A stretch of DNA of 10,643 nucleotides from positions 1-10,643 of the forward strand of contig NZ_JBAYTI010000079.1 in assembly GCF_041675725.1 (NCBI RefSeq), written 5' to 3'. The DNA is from Castellaniella sp041675725. GTDB taxonomy: Bacteria; Pseudomonadota; Gammaproteobacteria; Burkholderiales; Burkholderiaceae_B. The first letter of the stretch is position 1; each line of letters opens with the position of its first letter. The notes beneath the pieces were generated by a model. That model was not told the origin of the DNA, did not search any database, and saw nothing but the letters and a program-made list of their open reading frames with translations. Shown piece by piece: positions 1 through 5,884 of this stretch. Both the position numbers and the translations under genes were made by a program.

Positions 1-1061
1 GCCGCATTGGGGCGCGGCTCGGGGCAGATCTCGCGGGCCACCCGGTTGAGCACCGCGAGGGCCTGGCCCACATCGGCCACCGCGCCGATGGCGGCCGGGT
101 AGTTGCGGCCGATCTCGGCGGCATCGATATCGATATGGATCAGGCGCGTGGGCGGAAAGCTGAAGGTGTATTCGTCTTCCCAGGAGCTGCAGTCCGCTTC
201 GGCAAAGCGCGTGCCCAGGCCCAGCACCAGGTCGGCCGTGCGGCAGGTGTCATTGACGAATTGCGTGCCCCAGAACCCGGTCATGCCCAGCACCAGCGGG
301 TGGTCGTCCGGCAGCACGCCCTTGCCCATCAGGGAATGGGCCACCGGAATGCCGAGGTGATCGACCAGTTGGGCGAGCGCTTGCGCCGCGTCGGCCAGGA
401 TCACGCCCCCGCCCGCGTAAATCACCGGCCGTTCGGCATCGAGCAGTTCTTGCACGATGCGCCGCGCCAGGACATCATCGATGGATGGCTTTTCCAGCTG
501 TTTCGTATGGGCCCGCAGGCGCTCGAAGAGCGACGTATCCACTTTTGCCGAAAAAATGTCCATGGGCACATCGATCAGCACCGGGCCGGGCCGTCCGCTT
601 TCAGCGAGCTGGAAGGCTTTTTCCAGGATTTCCGGGAAGCGGTCGGGACGATCGACCCGCCAGGCCCGCTTGACGAAAGGCCGGTAAATTTCCCATTGCG
701 CCGCATCGGCGTGCAGGTTGACTTCCTGGTGTGGATGCTTGCCAAAGTAGTGCGTGGGTACGTCGCCGGCGATGACGACCAACGGGATCGAGTCCAGCGC
801 CGCATTGGCCACCCCGGTGGCGGCGTTGGTCAGGCCGGGCCCCAGGTGGCTCAGCACGACACCCGCCTTGCGGCGCATGCGGGCGTAGCCATCTGCCGCG
901 TGCGCGGCGACCTGCTCGTGGCGCGTATTCACGAAACGGATGGTACTGCCCTCGAGTGCCGTCAGGACGGCGATGTTGGTATGCCCACAGAGGCCAAAGA
1001 TGTGCGTGACACCACGATCTTCTAGGTAGCGGACGAGTTGGTGTGAGATCAATTCTTGCAT
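1..1061 (-). CDS. Thiamine pyrophosphate-dependent enzyme, acetolactate synthase-like (3' end cut by window edge)
   Basis: About 353 residues are visible; the C-terminal cofactor (PP) domain lies beyond the left edge. The N-terminal Pyr domain (about residues 1-165) is clear: it opens FGLCGHTNIAVL and carries NTRHEQVAAHAADGYAR, in which Glu49 is the conserved glutamate that activates the TPP aminopyrimidine. HLGPGLTNAATGVANA and GRPGPVLIDVPMD are further family signatures. The central domain (about 195-330) starts with PVIYAGGGV and contains LVLGLGTRF and IHIDIDAAEIGRNYP. The family carries out carboligation or decarboxylation of 2-oxo acids, normally as cytoplasmic homo-oligomers. The sequence does not look like oxalyl-CoA decarboxylase or sulfoacetaldehyde acetyltransferase, and true anabolic IlvB is unlikely without an adjacent ilvN-like small subunit. 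The start at 1061 has GGAGT at 1066-1070. The gene lies 15 bases after the citryl-CoA lyase-like gene, so it is probably the third gene of that operon. The family call is sure; the substrate is unknown. Confidence 0.9.
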   Translation of the reverse strand, partial: MQELISHQLVRYLEDRGVTHIFGLCGHTNIAVLTALEGSTIRFVNTRHEQVAAHAADGYARMRRKAGVVLSHLGPGLTNAATGVANAALDSIPLVVIAGDVPTHYFGKHPHQEVNLHADAAQWEIYRPFVKRAWRVDRPDRFPEILEKAFQLAESGRPGPVLIDVPMDIFSAKVDTSLFERLRAHTKQLEKPSIDDVLARRIVQELLDAERPVIYAGGGVILADAAQALAQLVDHLGIPVAHSLMGKGVLPDDHPLVLGMTGFWGTQFVNDTCRTADLVLGLGTRFAEADCSSWEDEYTFSFPPTRLIHIDIDAAEIGRNYPAAIGAVADVGQALAVLNRVAREICPEPRPNA

Positions 1062-1076
1062 GGTGACTCCGTTGAC

Positions 1077-1910
1077 TTATTTGGCAATGCCGGTCTTGGG
1101 GCCGGTATAAGTGTAGGGAATGGAGGGCGGCATCGGACCCTTGATGCGCCGGCCCTCTTGGTGCTGCTCCCAGGCATGCGCCAGGATGCCCACAGAACGG
1201 GACAGCAGGAACAGGCCACGGCCGAGCTCGGGCTCGAACCCCAGCTCGGCGTAGATTACGGCCGTGACGCCGTCGATGTTCATGGGCAGGTGGCGCCCTT
1301 TCTCGGCTTCCAGCGCCTGCTCGATACCGCGGCCGATGGCGGCGTAATCACCCGACACGACCCCGGCAGCGGCGGCCTCGTCCACCAGCGCCAGCAGGCG
1401 GGCCGCGCGCGGATCGCGCGGATGGAACCGGTGGCCGAACCCCGGCACGATCCTGCCGTGCTGCGCCCGGTATTCCTGCAGCGCCTGGCCGATGGGATCC
1501 GCCACACCACGGCCCTGCAGCGTACGGCACAGACGATAAAGCATCATGCACTGCTGGCCGGCCCCCCCATGCACATCGCCCAGCACATTGACCGCGGAAC
1601 CGACGGCGCCGTTGAGATCCAGCCCGCAACTGACGGCCATGCGGGCGATGGCGATCGAGGGTGCATGGGGGCCGTGATCGACCGCGGCCACCAGCGCCGC
1701 CTCGAGGAGGCGCGCCTGGGCGTCGCCCGGCATCTCGCCCAGCAGCATGAGCCAGACCATTTGCGCATAGCCAATATGGCCGATCAAGTCTTGGATCGGA
1801 TAGCCCCGGATGCCGATCTTGCCGGGTTCGATATCGATGATGCCGGTGGACCACCAGCGGCTTGCCTGATCGATGCGGTCGTCATCCGGGGTATCTTGCG
1901 AAGCTGGCAT
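1077..1910 (-). CDS. Citryl-CoA lyase-like protein (short citrate synthase family)
   Basis: This 277-residue protein has the citrate synthase fold but is much shorter than usual citrate synthases (about 370-430). That length matches stand-alone citryl-CoA lyases and the C-terminal lyase part of ATP-citrate lyase. The three catalytic residues are visible: His114 in VLGDVHGGAGQQ, His160 in PGFGHRFHPRDPRA and Asp213 in MNIDGVTAVIY. The late signature RSVGILAHAWEQ is also intact. The family makes or breaks a bond between the acetyl-CoA methyl carbon and a 2-oxo acid; with a CoA-transferase upstream, the cleavage direction (acyl-CoA plus 2-oxo acid) is more likely. The start at 1910 is preceded by AGGTGA (1918-1923) inside the end of the CoA-transferase gene, whose stop is only 2 bases away, so translation is probably coupled. 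Family membership is firm. Citryl-CoA as the true substrate is not shown; a methylated or hydroxylated relative is equally possible. Confidence 0.88.
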   Translation of the reverse strand: MPASQDTPDDDRIDQASRWWSTGIIDIEPGKIGIRGYPIQDLIGHIGYAQMVWLMLLGEMPGDAQARLLEAALVAAVDHGPHAPSIAIARMAVSCGLDLNGAVGSAVNVLGDVHGGAGQQCMMLYRLCRTLQGRGVADPIGQALQEYRAQHGRIVPGFGHRFHPRDPRAARLLALVDEAAAAGVVSGDYAAIGRGIEQALEAEKGRHLPMNIDGVTAVIYAELGFEPELGRGLFLLSRSVGILAHAWEQHQEGRRIKGPMPPSIPYTYTGPKTGIAK

Positions 1911-1912
1911 GT

Positions 1913-3115
1913 CTAGATCACCTGTTGTTCGCGCAGCGCGCGGATCGCCGGCCCGTCGTACCCCAAGTCTGCGAGGATCTGCTCGGTGTGTGCCCCCAGC
2001 ATCGGCGGTGGCGTCGCCACGTCTGGATTGCCGCCGGCCATCTGGAAGCCCGCGCGCACGAACTTGAGCGGCCGGTCGACCCCTGGCACCGCCTCGAAGC
2101 CGGCCATGAGATTGCGCTCGCGGATCTGGGGGTGGTCAAGTGCCTCGGGTACGCTCAGGACCCGCCCGGCGGGCACCCCGATGCCCGACAGAACGGCCTC
2201 CCAGGCTTCGGCGGACTGCGCCGCCAGAGCCTGTTCGATCTCGGCCGTGAGGGCGGCGCGGTTTTGCTTGCGCTGCTCGCGGCGGGCGAAGCGCTTGTCC
2301 TTGATCAGTTCGGGGCGGCCGATCACGCGCATGAGCGCTTCGAACTGCTCTTGCTTGTTGGCGGCAATGTTCAGCAGGCCGCTGCCCGTGCGGAAGGTGC
2401 CGGAAGGCACGGCGGTGAAGTTCTCGTTGCCCATGGGCTGCGGCTGGACCCCGGCCAGAAGGTAGTTCGACACGACCCAGCCCATGGTGACGATGGTTGA
2501 ATCCAGCATGGAGACATCGATGAATTCGCCTTCACCGCTGCGCTGCTGGCGCACCAGGGCGCTGGCGATGGCAAAGGCGGCCGTGATGCCGCCGATGGTG
2601 TCGGCCACGGGATAACCGACGCGCAACGGCGCAGAGGTTTCGGATCCGGTGATGCTCATCACCCCCGACAGGCCCTGAACGATCTGATCGTAGGCCGGCG
2701 CGCCCCGCAGGGGCCCGGTTTGCCCGAAACCGGAGATCGCGCAGTACACCAGACGCGGGTTGAGTTCCTTGAGTGCCGTGTAGCCCACGCCCAGGCGATC
2801 CATGACGCCCGGGCGGAAATTTTCTACCAGCACGTCGGCCGTGGCCACCAGGCGCGTCAGAATTTCGCGCCCGGCTGGGGCCTTGAGGTTGATGGTGATG
2901 GAGCGCTTGCCACCATTTTGGGCCAGAAACGAGGCGCCCATGAGCCGGGCATTCAGGCTGGGGTCGGCGCCCAGCTGGCGCGCCAGATCGCCGCTGCCCG
3001 GGACTTCGACCTTGATGACGTCGGCCCCCAGCAAAGCCAGTTGGTAGGCGCAGAAGGGGCCTGCCAGAACATTGGTGAGATCCAGTACGCGTATACCTTC
3101 CAATGCCTTGGACAT
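1913..3115 (-). CDS. CaiB/BaiF family (family III) CoA-transferase
   Basis: This 400-residue protein begins MSKALEGIRVLDLTNVLAGP, the usual opening of family III CoA-transferases. It continues with ADVIKVEVPGSGD, the FLAQNGGKRSITINL segment and DVLVENFRPGVMDRLG. The key motif GAPAYDQIVQGLSG contains Asp143, the residue that forms the aspartyl-CoA anhydride intermediate in formyl-CoA transferase relatives. It moves CoA between organic acids in the cytoplasm, supplying the thioester for the lyase encoded next. An upstream in-frame start at 3166 was rejected: it falls inside the operator and upstream of the predicted transcription start, while 3115 has AAAGG/GGGAAG (3118-3126) just before it and fits the family N-terminus. 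It is the first gene of the minus-strand operon with the lyase and TPP enzyme, 2 bases from the lyase start. Length and motifs are normal. The acid substrate is unknown; the absence of an oxalyl-CoA decarboxylase argues against oxalate. Confidence 0.93.
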   Translation of the reverse strand: MSKALEGIRVLDLTNVLAGPFCAYQLALLGADVIKVEVPGSGDLARQLGADPSLNARLMGASFLAQNGGKRSITINLKAPAGREILTRLVATADVLVENFRPGVMDRLGVGYTALKELNPRLVYCAISGFGQTGPLRGAPAYDQIVQGLSGVMSITGSETSAPLRVGYPVADTIGGITAAFAIASALVRQQRSGEGEFIDVSMLDSTIVTMGWVVSNYLLAGVQPQPMGNENFTAVPSGTFRTGSGLLNIAANKQEQFEALMRVIGRPELIKDKRFARREQRKQNRAALTAEIEQALAAQSAEAWEAVLSGIGVPAGRVLSVPEALDHPQIRERNLMAGFEAVPGVDRPLKFVRAGFQMAGGNPDVATPPPMLGAHTEQILADLGYDGPAIRALREQQVI

Positions 3116-3117
3116 TG

Positions 3118-3126
3118 CTTCCCTTT
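3118..3126 (-). promoter_or_regulatory. Ribosome binding site deciding the CoA-transferase start
   Basis: The minus strand reads AAAGGGAAG here, 2 to 6 bases before the ATG at 3115 depending on which purine block pairs with 16S rRNA. It supports 3115 over the in-frame start at 3166, which would lie inside the operator. Confidence 0.6.
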
Positions 3127-3152
3127 GATCGCCGCAGAACGCTGTGTTTGAC

Positions 3153-3181
3153 ACTTTAGAACACAATTCTATTCAACGCAA
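3153..3181 (-). promoter_or_regulatory. Predicted sigma70 promoter of the CoA-transferase operon
   Basis: On the minus strand, -35 TTGCGT (3176-3181) is followed by a 17-base spacer and -10 TAAAGT (3153-3158). It would start transcription near 3146, giving a leader of about 30 bases before the ATG at 3115. Taken alone the boxes are weak. The support comes from the promoter at 4977-5005, which has the same -35 stem TTGCG, the same 17-base spacing and the same palindrome at the same offset. The -35 box lies in the last codons of the upstream EamA gene and no terminator is seen between them, so read-through from aroE-EamA is also possible. Confidence 0.55.
3156..3172 (-). promoter_or_regulatory. 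Candidate operator (TAGAA-N5-TTCTA palindrome), copy 1
   Basis: The minus strand reads ATAGAATTGTGTTCTAA, with a 15-base core of 5-base inverted arms (3157-3171). It covers the promoter spacer and overlaps the -10, a position suited to repression. The half-site GAA...TTC spacing resembles IclR-family operators (IclR itself binds TGGAA-N5-TTCCA). A closely matching copy sits at 4986-5002. No regulator gene is in the window. Confidence 0.55.
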
Positions 3182-4078
3182 CCAGCTGCCGGAATGGAGG
3201 CGGGCCGCACCGCGCTGCACCAGCCGGCCCAGCGAAATCATGAGCCCGCCCGCGGCGATCACCAAAATACCCAGCCAGGACATGGCATCGGGCACGGTCT
3301 CGAAGATCGTCCACCCCAACACGGATGCGAACATCAGCTGGAAGTAGCTATAGGGGCTCAGGACCACGACAGAAGAGACGGACAGCGCCTTGGTGAACAA
3401 CAGATGGCCGGTCGCCCCAATGGCACCGGCCGCACACACGATCAGCACGTCGGTGGCCGCCATGGGCTGCCAGACATAGGGCATGAGGGGCAGCAGCACC
3501 GCCGTGCCAATGGCACCGGTGTAGAGGTTGCTGGTCACCGGGTGCTCGGCGACCCGGGTGAACCGCGTCACCACCTGATAACAGGCGTTGCAGGCGGCCG
3601 CCCCCATCGGGAAGAACACTGCCCAGGTCATCAGGCCCCCGCCGGGCCGCACGATGATGAGCACCCCCACAAAGCCCAGGCCGATGGCGGCCCAGTCCAT
3701 GCGGCTGGCCTTTTCCTTCAGGATCAGGCCAGAGAGCAACGTCACGATGAGCGGCGCCATGAACAGGATGGCAGAGGTCTCTGCCAGCGGCAGGCGCGCG
3801 AGCCCGTTGATGGCCAGGATACTGGCGCCGCACAGGCTCAGACCCCGCAACAGCTGCAGCAGGGGACTGTGCGTGTGCAGCAGGGACAGACCGATGCGCG
3901 GCAGGAAGACCAGCGCCAATACCGCCGTCTGCACCACGTAGCGAAACCAGACGACTTGCGTCAAGGGATAATCGGCCGCAAGATATTTGGTGGCCGCGTC
4001 CAGAAGTGCGAAAAAGAGGCTGACCAGGCACATGAGCACCGGCCCCAGCCAGGGCCGTGCTTCACCCGGGGTGTCCAT
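3173..4078 (-). CDS. EamA/DMT-superfamily transporter
   Basis: This 301-residue inner membrane protein has about ten hydrophobic segments in two EamA repeats (about residues 12-145 and 155-290), the standard size and topology for drug/metabolite transporters. The segment LPLAETSAILFMAPLIVTLL followed by LKEK is the conserved end of the first repeat, and FTKALSVSSVVVLSPYSYFQ is its counterpart in the second. Substrates in this family are rarely predictable; export of metabolites or amino acids is the usual role. I chose the start at 4078, 11 bases after the aroE stop. An in-frame start at 4141 would add 21 residues without family support and overlap aroE by about 50 bases. No strong Shine-Dalgarno sequence is seen before 4078, so translation may depend on coupling to aroE. 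It is probably co-transcribed with aroE. Family sure, start moderately sure, substrate unknown. Confidence 0.88.
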   Translation of the reverse strand: MDTPGEARPWLGPVLMCLVSLFFALLDAATKYLAADYPLTQVVWFRYVVQTAVLALVFLPRIGLSLLHTHSPLLQLLRGLSLCGASILAINGLARLPLAETSAILFMAPLIVTLLSGLILKEKASRMDWAAIGLGFVGVLIIVRPGGGLMTWAVFFPMGAAACNACYQVVTRFTRVAEHPVTSNLYTGAIGTAVLLPLMPYVWQPMAATDVLIVCAAGAIGATGHLLFTKALSVSSVVVLSPYSYFQLMFASVLGWTIFETVPDAMSWLGILVIAAGGLMISLGRLVQRGAARLHSGSWLR

Positions 4079-4089
4079 AGGGGCCCGCG

Positions 4090-4905
4090 TCAGTGCAACA
4101 GCGCCAGGACCGGCTCGACGTCGGGCCGACAGCCACGCCACAGGCGATAGGATTCTGCGGCTTGGCTCACCAGCATGCCCAGGCCATCGACCACCCGTTC
4201 GGCACCCAGGTTGCGCGCGTCCGCCATGAACGCCGTTTCGCCGCGCCCATAGACCAGGTCGTAGGCCAGGGCGCCTGGCGCAAAGACCCCGTCCGGGAGT
4301 GGCAGATGGGCACCGGTGAGGCTGGCCGAAGTGGCATTGATGACCACGTCGAAGCGGCCCTTGGCCACGGCATCGAGCGGACCGGCGTGCGCGCAGCCGC
4401 CCTCGCCCAGGCCATGTCCGGCCAGCAGCTCGCGCGCTTTGTGCTCGGTTCGGTTGACCAGCAGCAGATGCGCGGGCCCGGCTTGCAGGATAGGCAGCAG
4501 GATGCCGCGTGCCGCGCCGCCCGCGCCGATCACCAGCACCCGCTGGCCCTGCAAGGATACACCCAGCCGATCCTGGATGTCATTGACCAATCCCACGCCG
4601 TCCGTGTTGTCGCCGTAGACCCCGTCCTCGTCGAATTTCAGCGTGTTGATGGCCTGAGCGGCCTGTGCCCGATCCGAAAGATGGTCTGCGAATTCGAGCG
4701 CGGCCAGCTTGAAGGGCGCCGTCACGTTCATCCCCTTGCCACCGGCGTCGATGAAGCGCTGCACCGTATCGTGGAAAGTTTCGGGCGTCGCCAGCAACTT
4801 CTCGTAGCGCAGATCATGGCCAAATTGGCGGGCAAACGCCGTGTGCAAGAGAGGCGACTTGGATTGGGCAATCGGGTTGCCGATCACCGCGTAGTGGTCT
4901 GTCAT
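4090..4905 (-). CDS. aroE: Shikimate dehydrogenase (AroE type)
   Basis: This 271-residue protein catalyses NADP-linked interconversion of 3-dehydroshikimate and shikimate in the cytoplasm. The active-site set is complete: Ser15 and Ser17 in SKSP, Asn60 and catalytic Lys66 in NVTAPFK, Asn86 in AINTL, Asp102 in GDNTDGVGL and Gln248 in GMLVSQAA. The dinucleotide loop is GAGGAARG (about 127-134). NRT at 151-153 is the NADP-preferring signature of classic AroE rather than NAD-using quinate dehydrogenases. The start at 4905 has AGGAG (4912-4916) six bases upstream; a start at 4941 would add 12 unsupported residues. It stands divergent to a TIM-barrel gene and upstream of a transporter rather than beside other aromatic biosynthesis genes. 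It may therefore be a second, catabolic copy serving shikimate use, or simply the housekeeping enzyme in an unusual place. The function is firm; the physiological direction is inferred. Confidence 0.92.
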   Translation of the reverse strand: MTDHYAVIGNPIAQSKSPLLHTAFARQFGHDLRYEKLLATPETFHDTVQRFIDAGGKGMNVTAPFKLAALEFADHLSDRAQAAQAINTLKFDEDGVYGDNTDGVGLVNDIQDRLGVSLQGQRVLVIGAGGAARGILLPILQAGPAHLLLVNRTEHKARELLAGHGLGEGGCAHAGPLDAVAKGRFDVVINATSASLTGAHLPLPDGVFAPGALAYDLVYGRGETAFMADARNLGAERVVDGLGMLVSQAAESYRLWRGCRPDVEPVLALLH

Positions 4906-4911
4906 GAAACG

Positions 4912-4916
4912 CTCCT
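4912..4916 (-). promoter_or_regulatory. Ribosome binding site deciding the aroE start
   Basis: AGGAG on the minus strand lies six bases before the ATG at 4905. It selects the start that yields the canonical AroE N-terminus over the in-frame start at 4941. Confidence 0.7.
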
Positions 4917-4950
4917 GGAGCGCAGGCAAAAAGTCAAGCATACCGGGATT

Positions 4951-4962
4951 CGGGCGCGCCCG
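4951..4962. other. Perfect 12-base GC palindrome in the aroE/TIM-barrel divergent region
   Basis: CGGGCGCGCCCG is a perfect palindrome between the two divergent start sites, upstream of the aroE ribosome site and about 14 bases from the TIM-barrel -35. It could be a protein-binding site for the divergent promoters or a chance product of high GC. No clear -35/-10 pair for aroE was found; TATGCT on the minus strand near 4937-4942 is the best -10 candidate. Confidence 0.25.
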
Positions 4963-4976
4963 CTTTCACGCAGTTG

Positions 4977-5005
4977 TTGCGCACAATAGAATTAAATTCT
5001 ATATT
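4977..5005 (+). promoter_or_regulatory. Predicted sigma70 promoter of the TIM-barrel gene
   Basis: -35 TTGCGC (4977-4982), an exact 17-base spacer, and -10 TATATT (5000-5005, five of six consensus bases). The predicted start near 5012 leaves a leader of about 28 bases before the ATG at 5040. The element is an AT-rich island in GC-rich DNA and matches the promoter of the CoA-transferase operon in layout. Confidence 0.65.
4986..5002 (+). promoter_or_regulatory. Candidate operator (TAGAA-N5-TTCTA palindrome), copy 2
   Basis: ATAGAATTAAATTCTAT is a 17-base inverted repeat, perfect apart from its single central base. It sits in the promoter spacer and overlaps the -10 box. It shares ATAGAATT-N3-TTCTA with the element at 3156-3172 at the identical offset from -35 and -10. 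Its symmetry and spacing resemble IclR-family sites; occupancy would block RNA polymerase. Being between divergent genes, it might also influence aroE. Confidence 0.6.
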
Positions 5006-5026
5006 GAATAACAAATCGACTGATCA

Positions 5027-5031
5027 AAGGA
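5027..5031 (+). promoter_or_regulatory. Ribosome binding site deciding the TIM-barrel start
   Basis: AAGGA lies eight bases before the ATG at 5040. It fixes the start there; the longer open frame from 4974 begins upstream of the -35 box and cannot be the start of this transcript. Confidence 0.7.
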
Positions 5032-5039
5032 CTTTCGCG

Positions 5040-5843
5040 ATGGCTACTCAGTTCTCGCTTGCCCATTTGGCTGTACTCGATTGCCCGCCTGTGGCTATGA
5101 TCCATATTGCGCAGCGTACGGGCTATGATTTCGTCAGCCTGCGGTTGACCGCGGTCACACCCACCGAACCCGTCTACGCGCTGCAAAACGACCCCGCCCA
5201 ACGCCGTGAAGTCAAAGCGCTGCTGAACGACAGCACGGTTCAGGTCCTGGATGTCGAACTCGCCCGCATGCCGCCCGAGCTCGAACCTGAAACCTATGCG
5301 GCGGTCCTGGACACGGCCGCCGAGCTGGGCGCCCGACACGTTCTTACCCAGCTGCCCGATCTCGATCGCGAACGCGCCACCGAACGCTTCGCCCGCTTGT
5401 GCGACATGGCGCGTCCGCTGGGCCTGACGATCGACCTGGAGTCTCCCACCTGGACGGCAACCCCCGATCTGCACGCCGCCGCGCAGGTGCTCTGGGCCGT
5501 TGATCGGCCCAATGCCGGTATCGTGGTCGATACGCTGCACTTCGACCGCTCGCACGACAGCGTCGACATGCTGCGGGCACTGCCGCGCGGCTGGTTCCAT
5601 TATGCCCAGGTCTGCGATGCGCCCGCCCAGATCCCCGAGACCACCGAAGGCCTGATCTTCGCGGCGCGCAGCGAGCGCTTTCCACCCGGCGAAGGCGATA
5701 TCGACATCCGGCGCATTCTGGCGGCCCTTCCGGCCATACCGTACTCTCTGGAAATCCCCAACGACACGCTGTCGGCCCAGCTGGGGCCCGAAGGTTGGGC
5801 ACGGCGCTGCATCGAGAGCGCGCGCCGCTACCTGAAGCGCTGA
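5040..5843 (+). CDS. TIM-barrel protein, xylose isomerase-like superfamily; candidate 3-dehydroshikimate dehydratase
   Basis: This 267-residue cytoplasmic protein belongs to the sugar phosphate isomerase/epimerase (AP endonuclease 2) superfamily. Metal-ligand candidates fall in the expected barrel strands: Glu134 in TIDLESPTW, Asp164 and His167 in VVDTLHFDRSH, Gln190 in YAQVCDA and Glu239 in SLEIPND. PPGEGDIDI (about 215-223) is a common late motif. The E-D-Q-E set and its spacing resemble, from memory, the QuiC1/QsuB type of 3-dehydroshikimate dehydratase, which makes protocatechuate; AsbF has His at the third position. The divergent neighbour aroE would supply or consume 3-dehydroshikimate, which fits. 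Other possibilities are a sugar isomerase or epimerase of the IolE/IolI/Hyi type. It is the only plus-strand gene, with its own predicted promoter and operator. Superfamily sure; the specific activity is an inference. Confidence 0.85.
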   Translation: MATQFSLAHLAVLDCPPVAMIHIAQRTGYDFVSLRLTAVTPTEPVYALQNDPAQRREVKALLNDSTVQVLDVELARMPPELEPETYAAVLDTAAELGARHVLTQLPDLDRERATERFARLCDMARPLGLTIDLESPTWTATPDLHAAAQVLWAVDRPNAGIVVDTLHFDRSHDSVDMLRALPRGWFHYAQVCDAPAQIPETTEGLIFAARSERFPPGEGDIDIRRILAALPAIPYSLEIPNDTLSAQLGPEGWARRCIESARRYLKR

Positions 5844-5848
5844 ACACC

Positions 5849-5867
5849 GCGCGGCCAAGGGCCGCGC
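5849..5867. terminator. GC hairpin between convergent genes, possible bidirectional terminator
   Basis: GCGCGGCC, loop AAG, GGCCGCGC form an 8-base perfect stem six bases after the TIM-barrel stop and 17 bases before the end of the convergent TRAP permease gene. No T-run follows on either strand, so it is not a classic intrinsic terminator. It could act with Rho or protect 3' ends. Confidence 0.4.
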
Positions 5868-5884
5868 CCGGCGCATCGACCGGT

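Noticed and set aside
135..1025. 296-residue open frame on the plus strand
   Set aside because: It lies wholly antisense to the TPP enzyme, whose motifs are intact; the product is Arg/His/Gln-rich without family features, a common shadow in GC-rich genes.
1056..1916. 286-residue plus-strand open frame
   Set aside because: Antisense to the citrate-synthase-family gene, in which all three catalytic residues are present on the minus strand.
1..3115. Oxalate degradation pair (formyl-CoA transferase plus oxalyl-CoA decarboxylase)
   Set aside because: The CoA-transferase/TPP enzyme pairing suggested it, but the TPP enzyme lacks oxalyl-CoA decarboxylase sequence character and a citrate-synthase-fold lyase sits between them, which oxalate catabolism does not need.
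3194..4150. 318-residue open frame on the plus strand
   Set aside because: Antisense to the EamA transporter gene; the highly polar His/Gln/Arg-rich product is the typical mirror of a membrane protein gene.
4977..4986. Near-palindrome around TTGCGCACAA as a separate operator
   Set aside because: It coincides with the -35 box and the edge of the better-supported TAGAA-N5-TTCTA element and is not repeated at the matching promoter.
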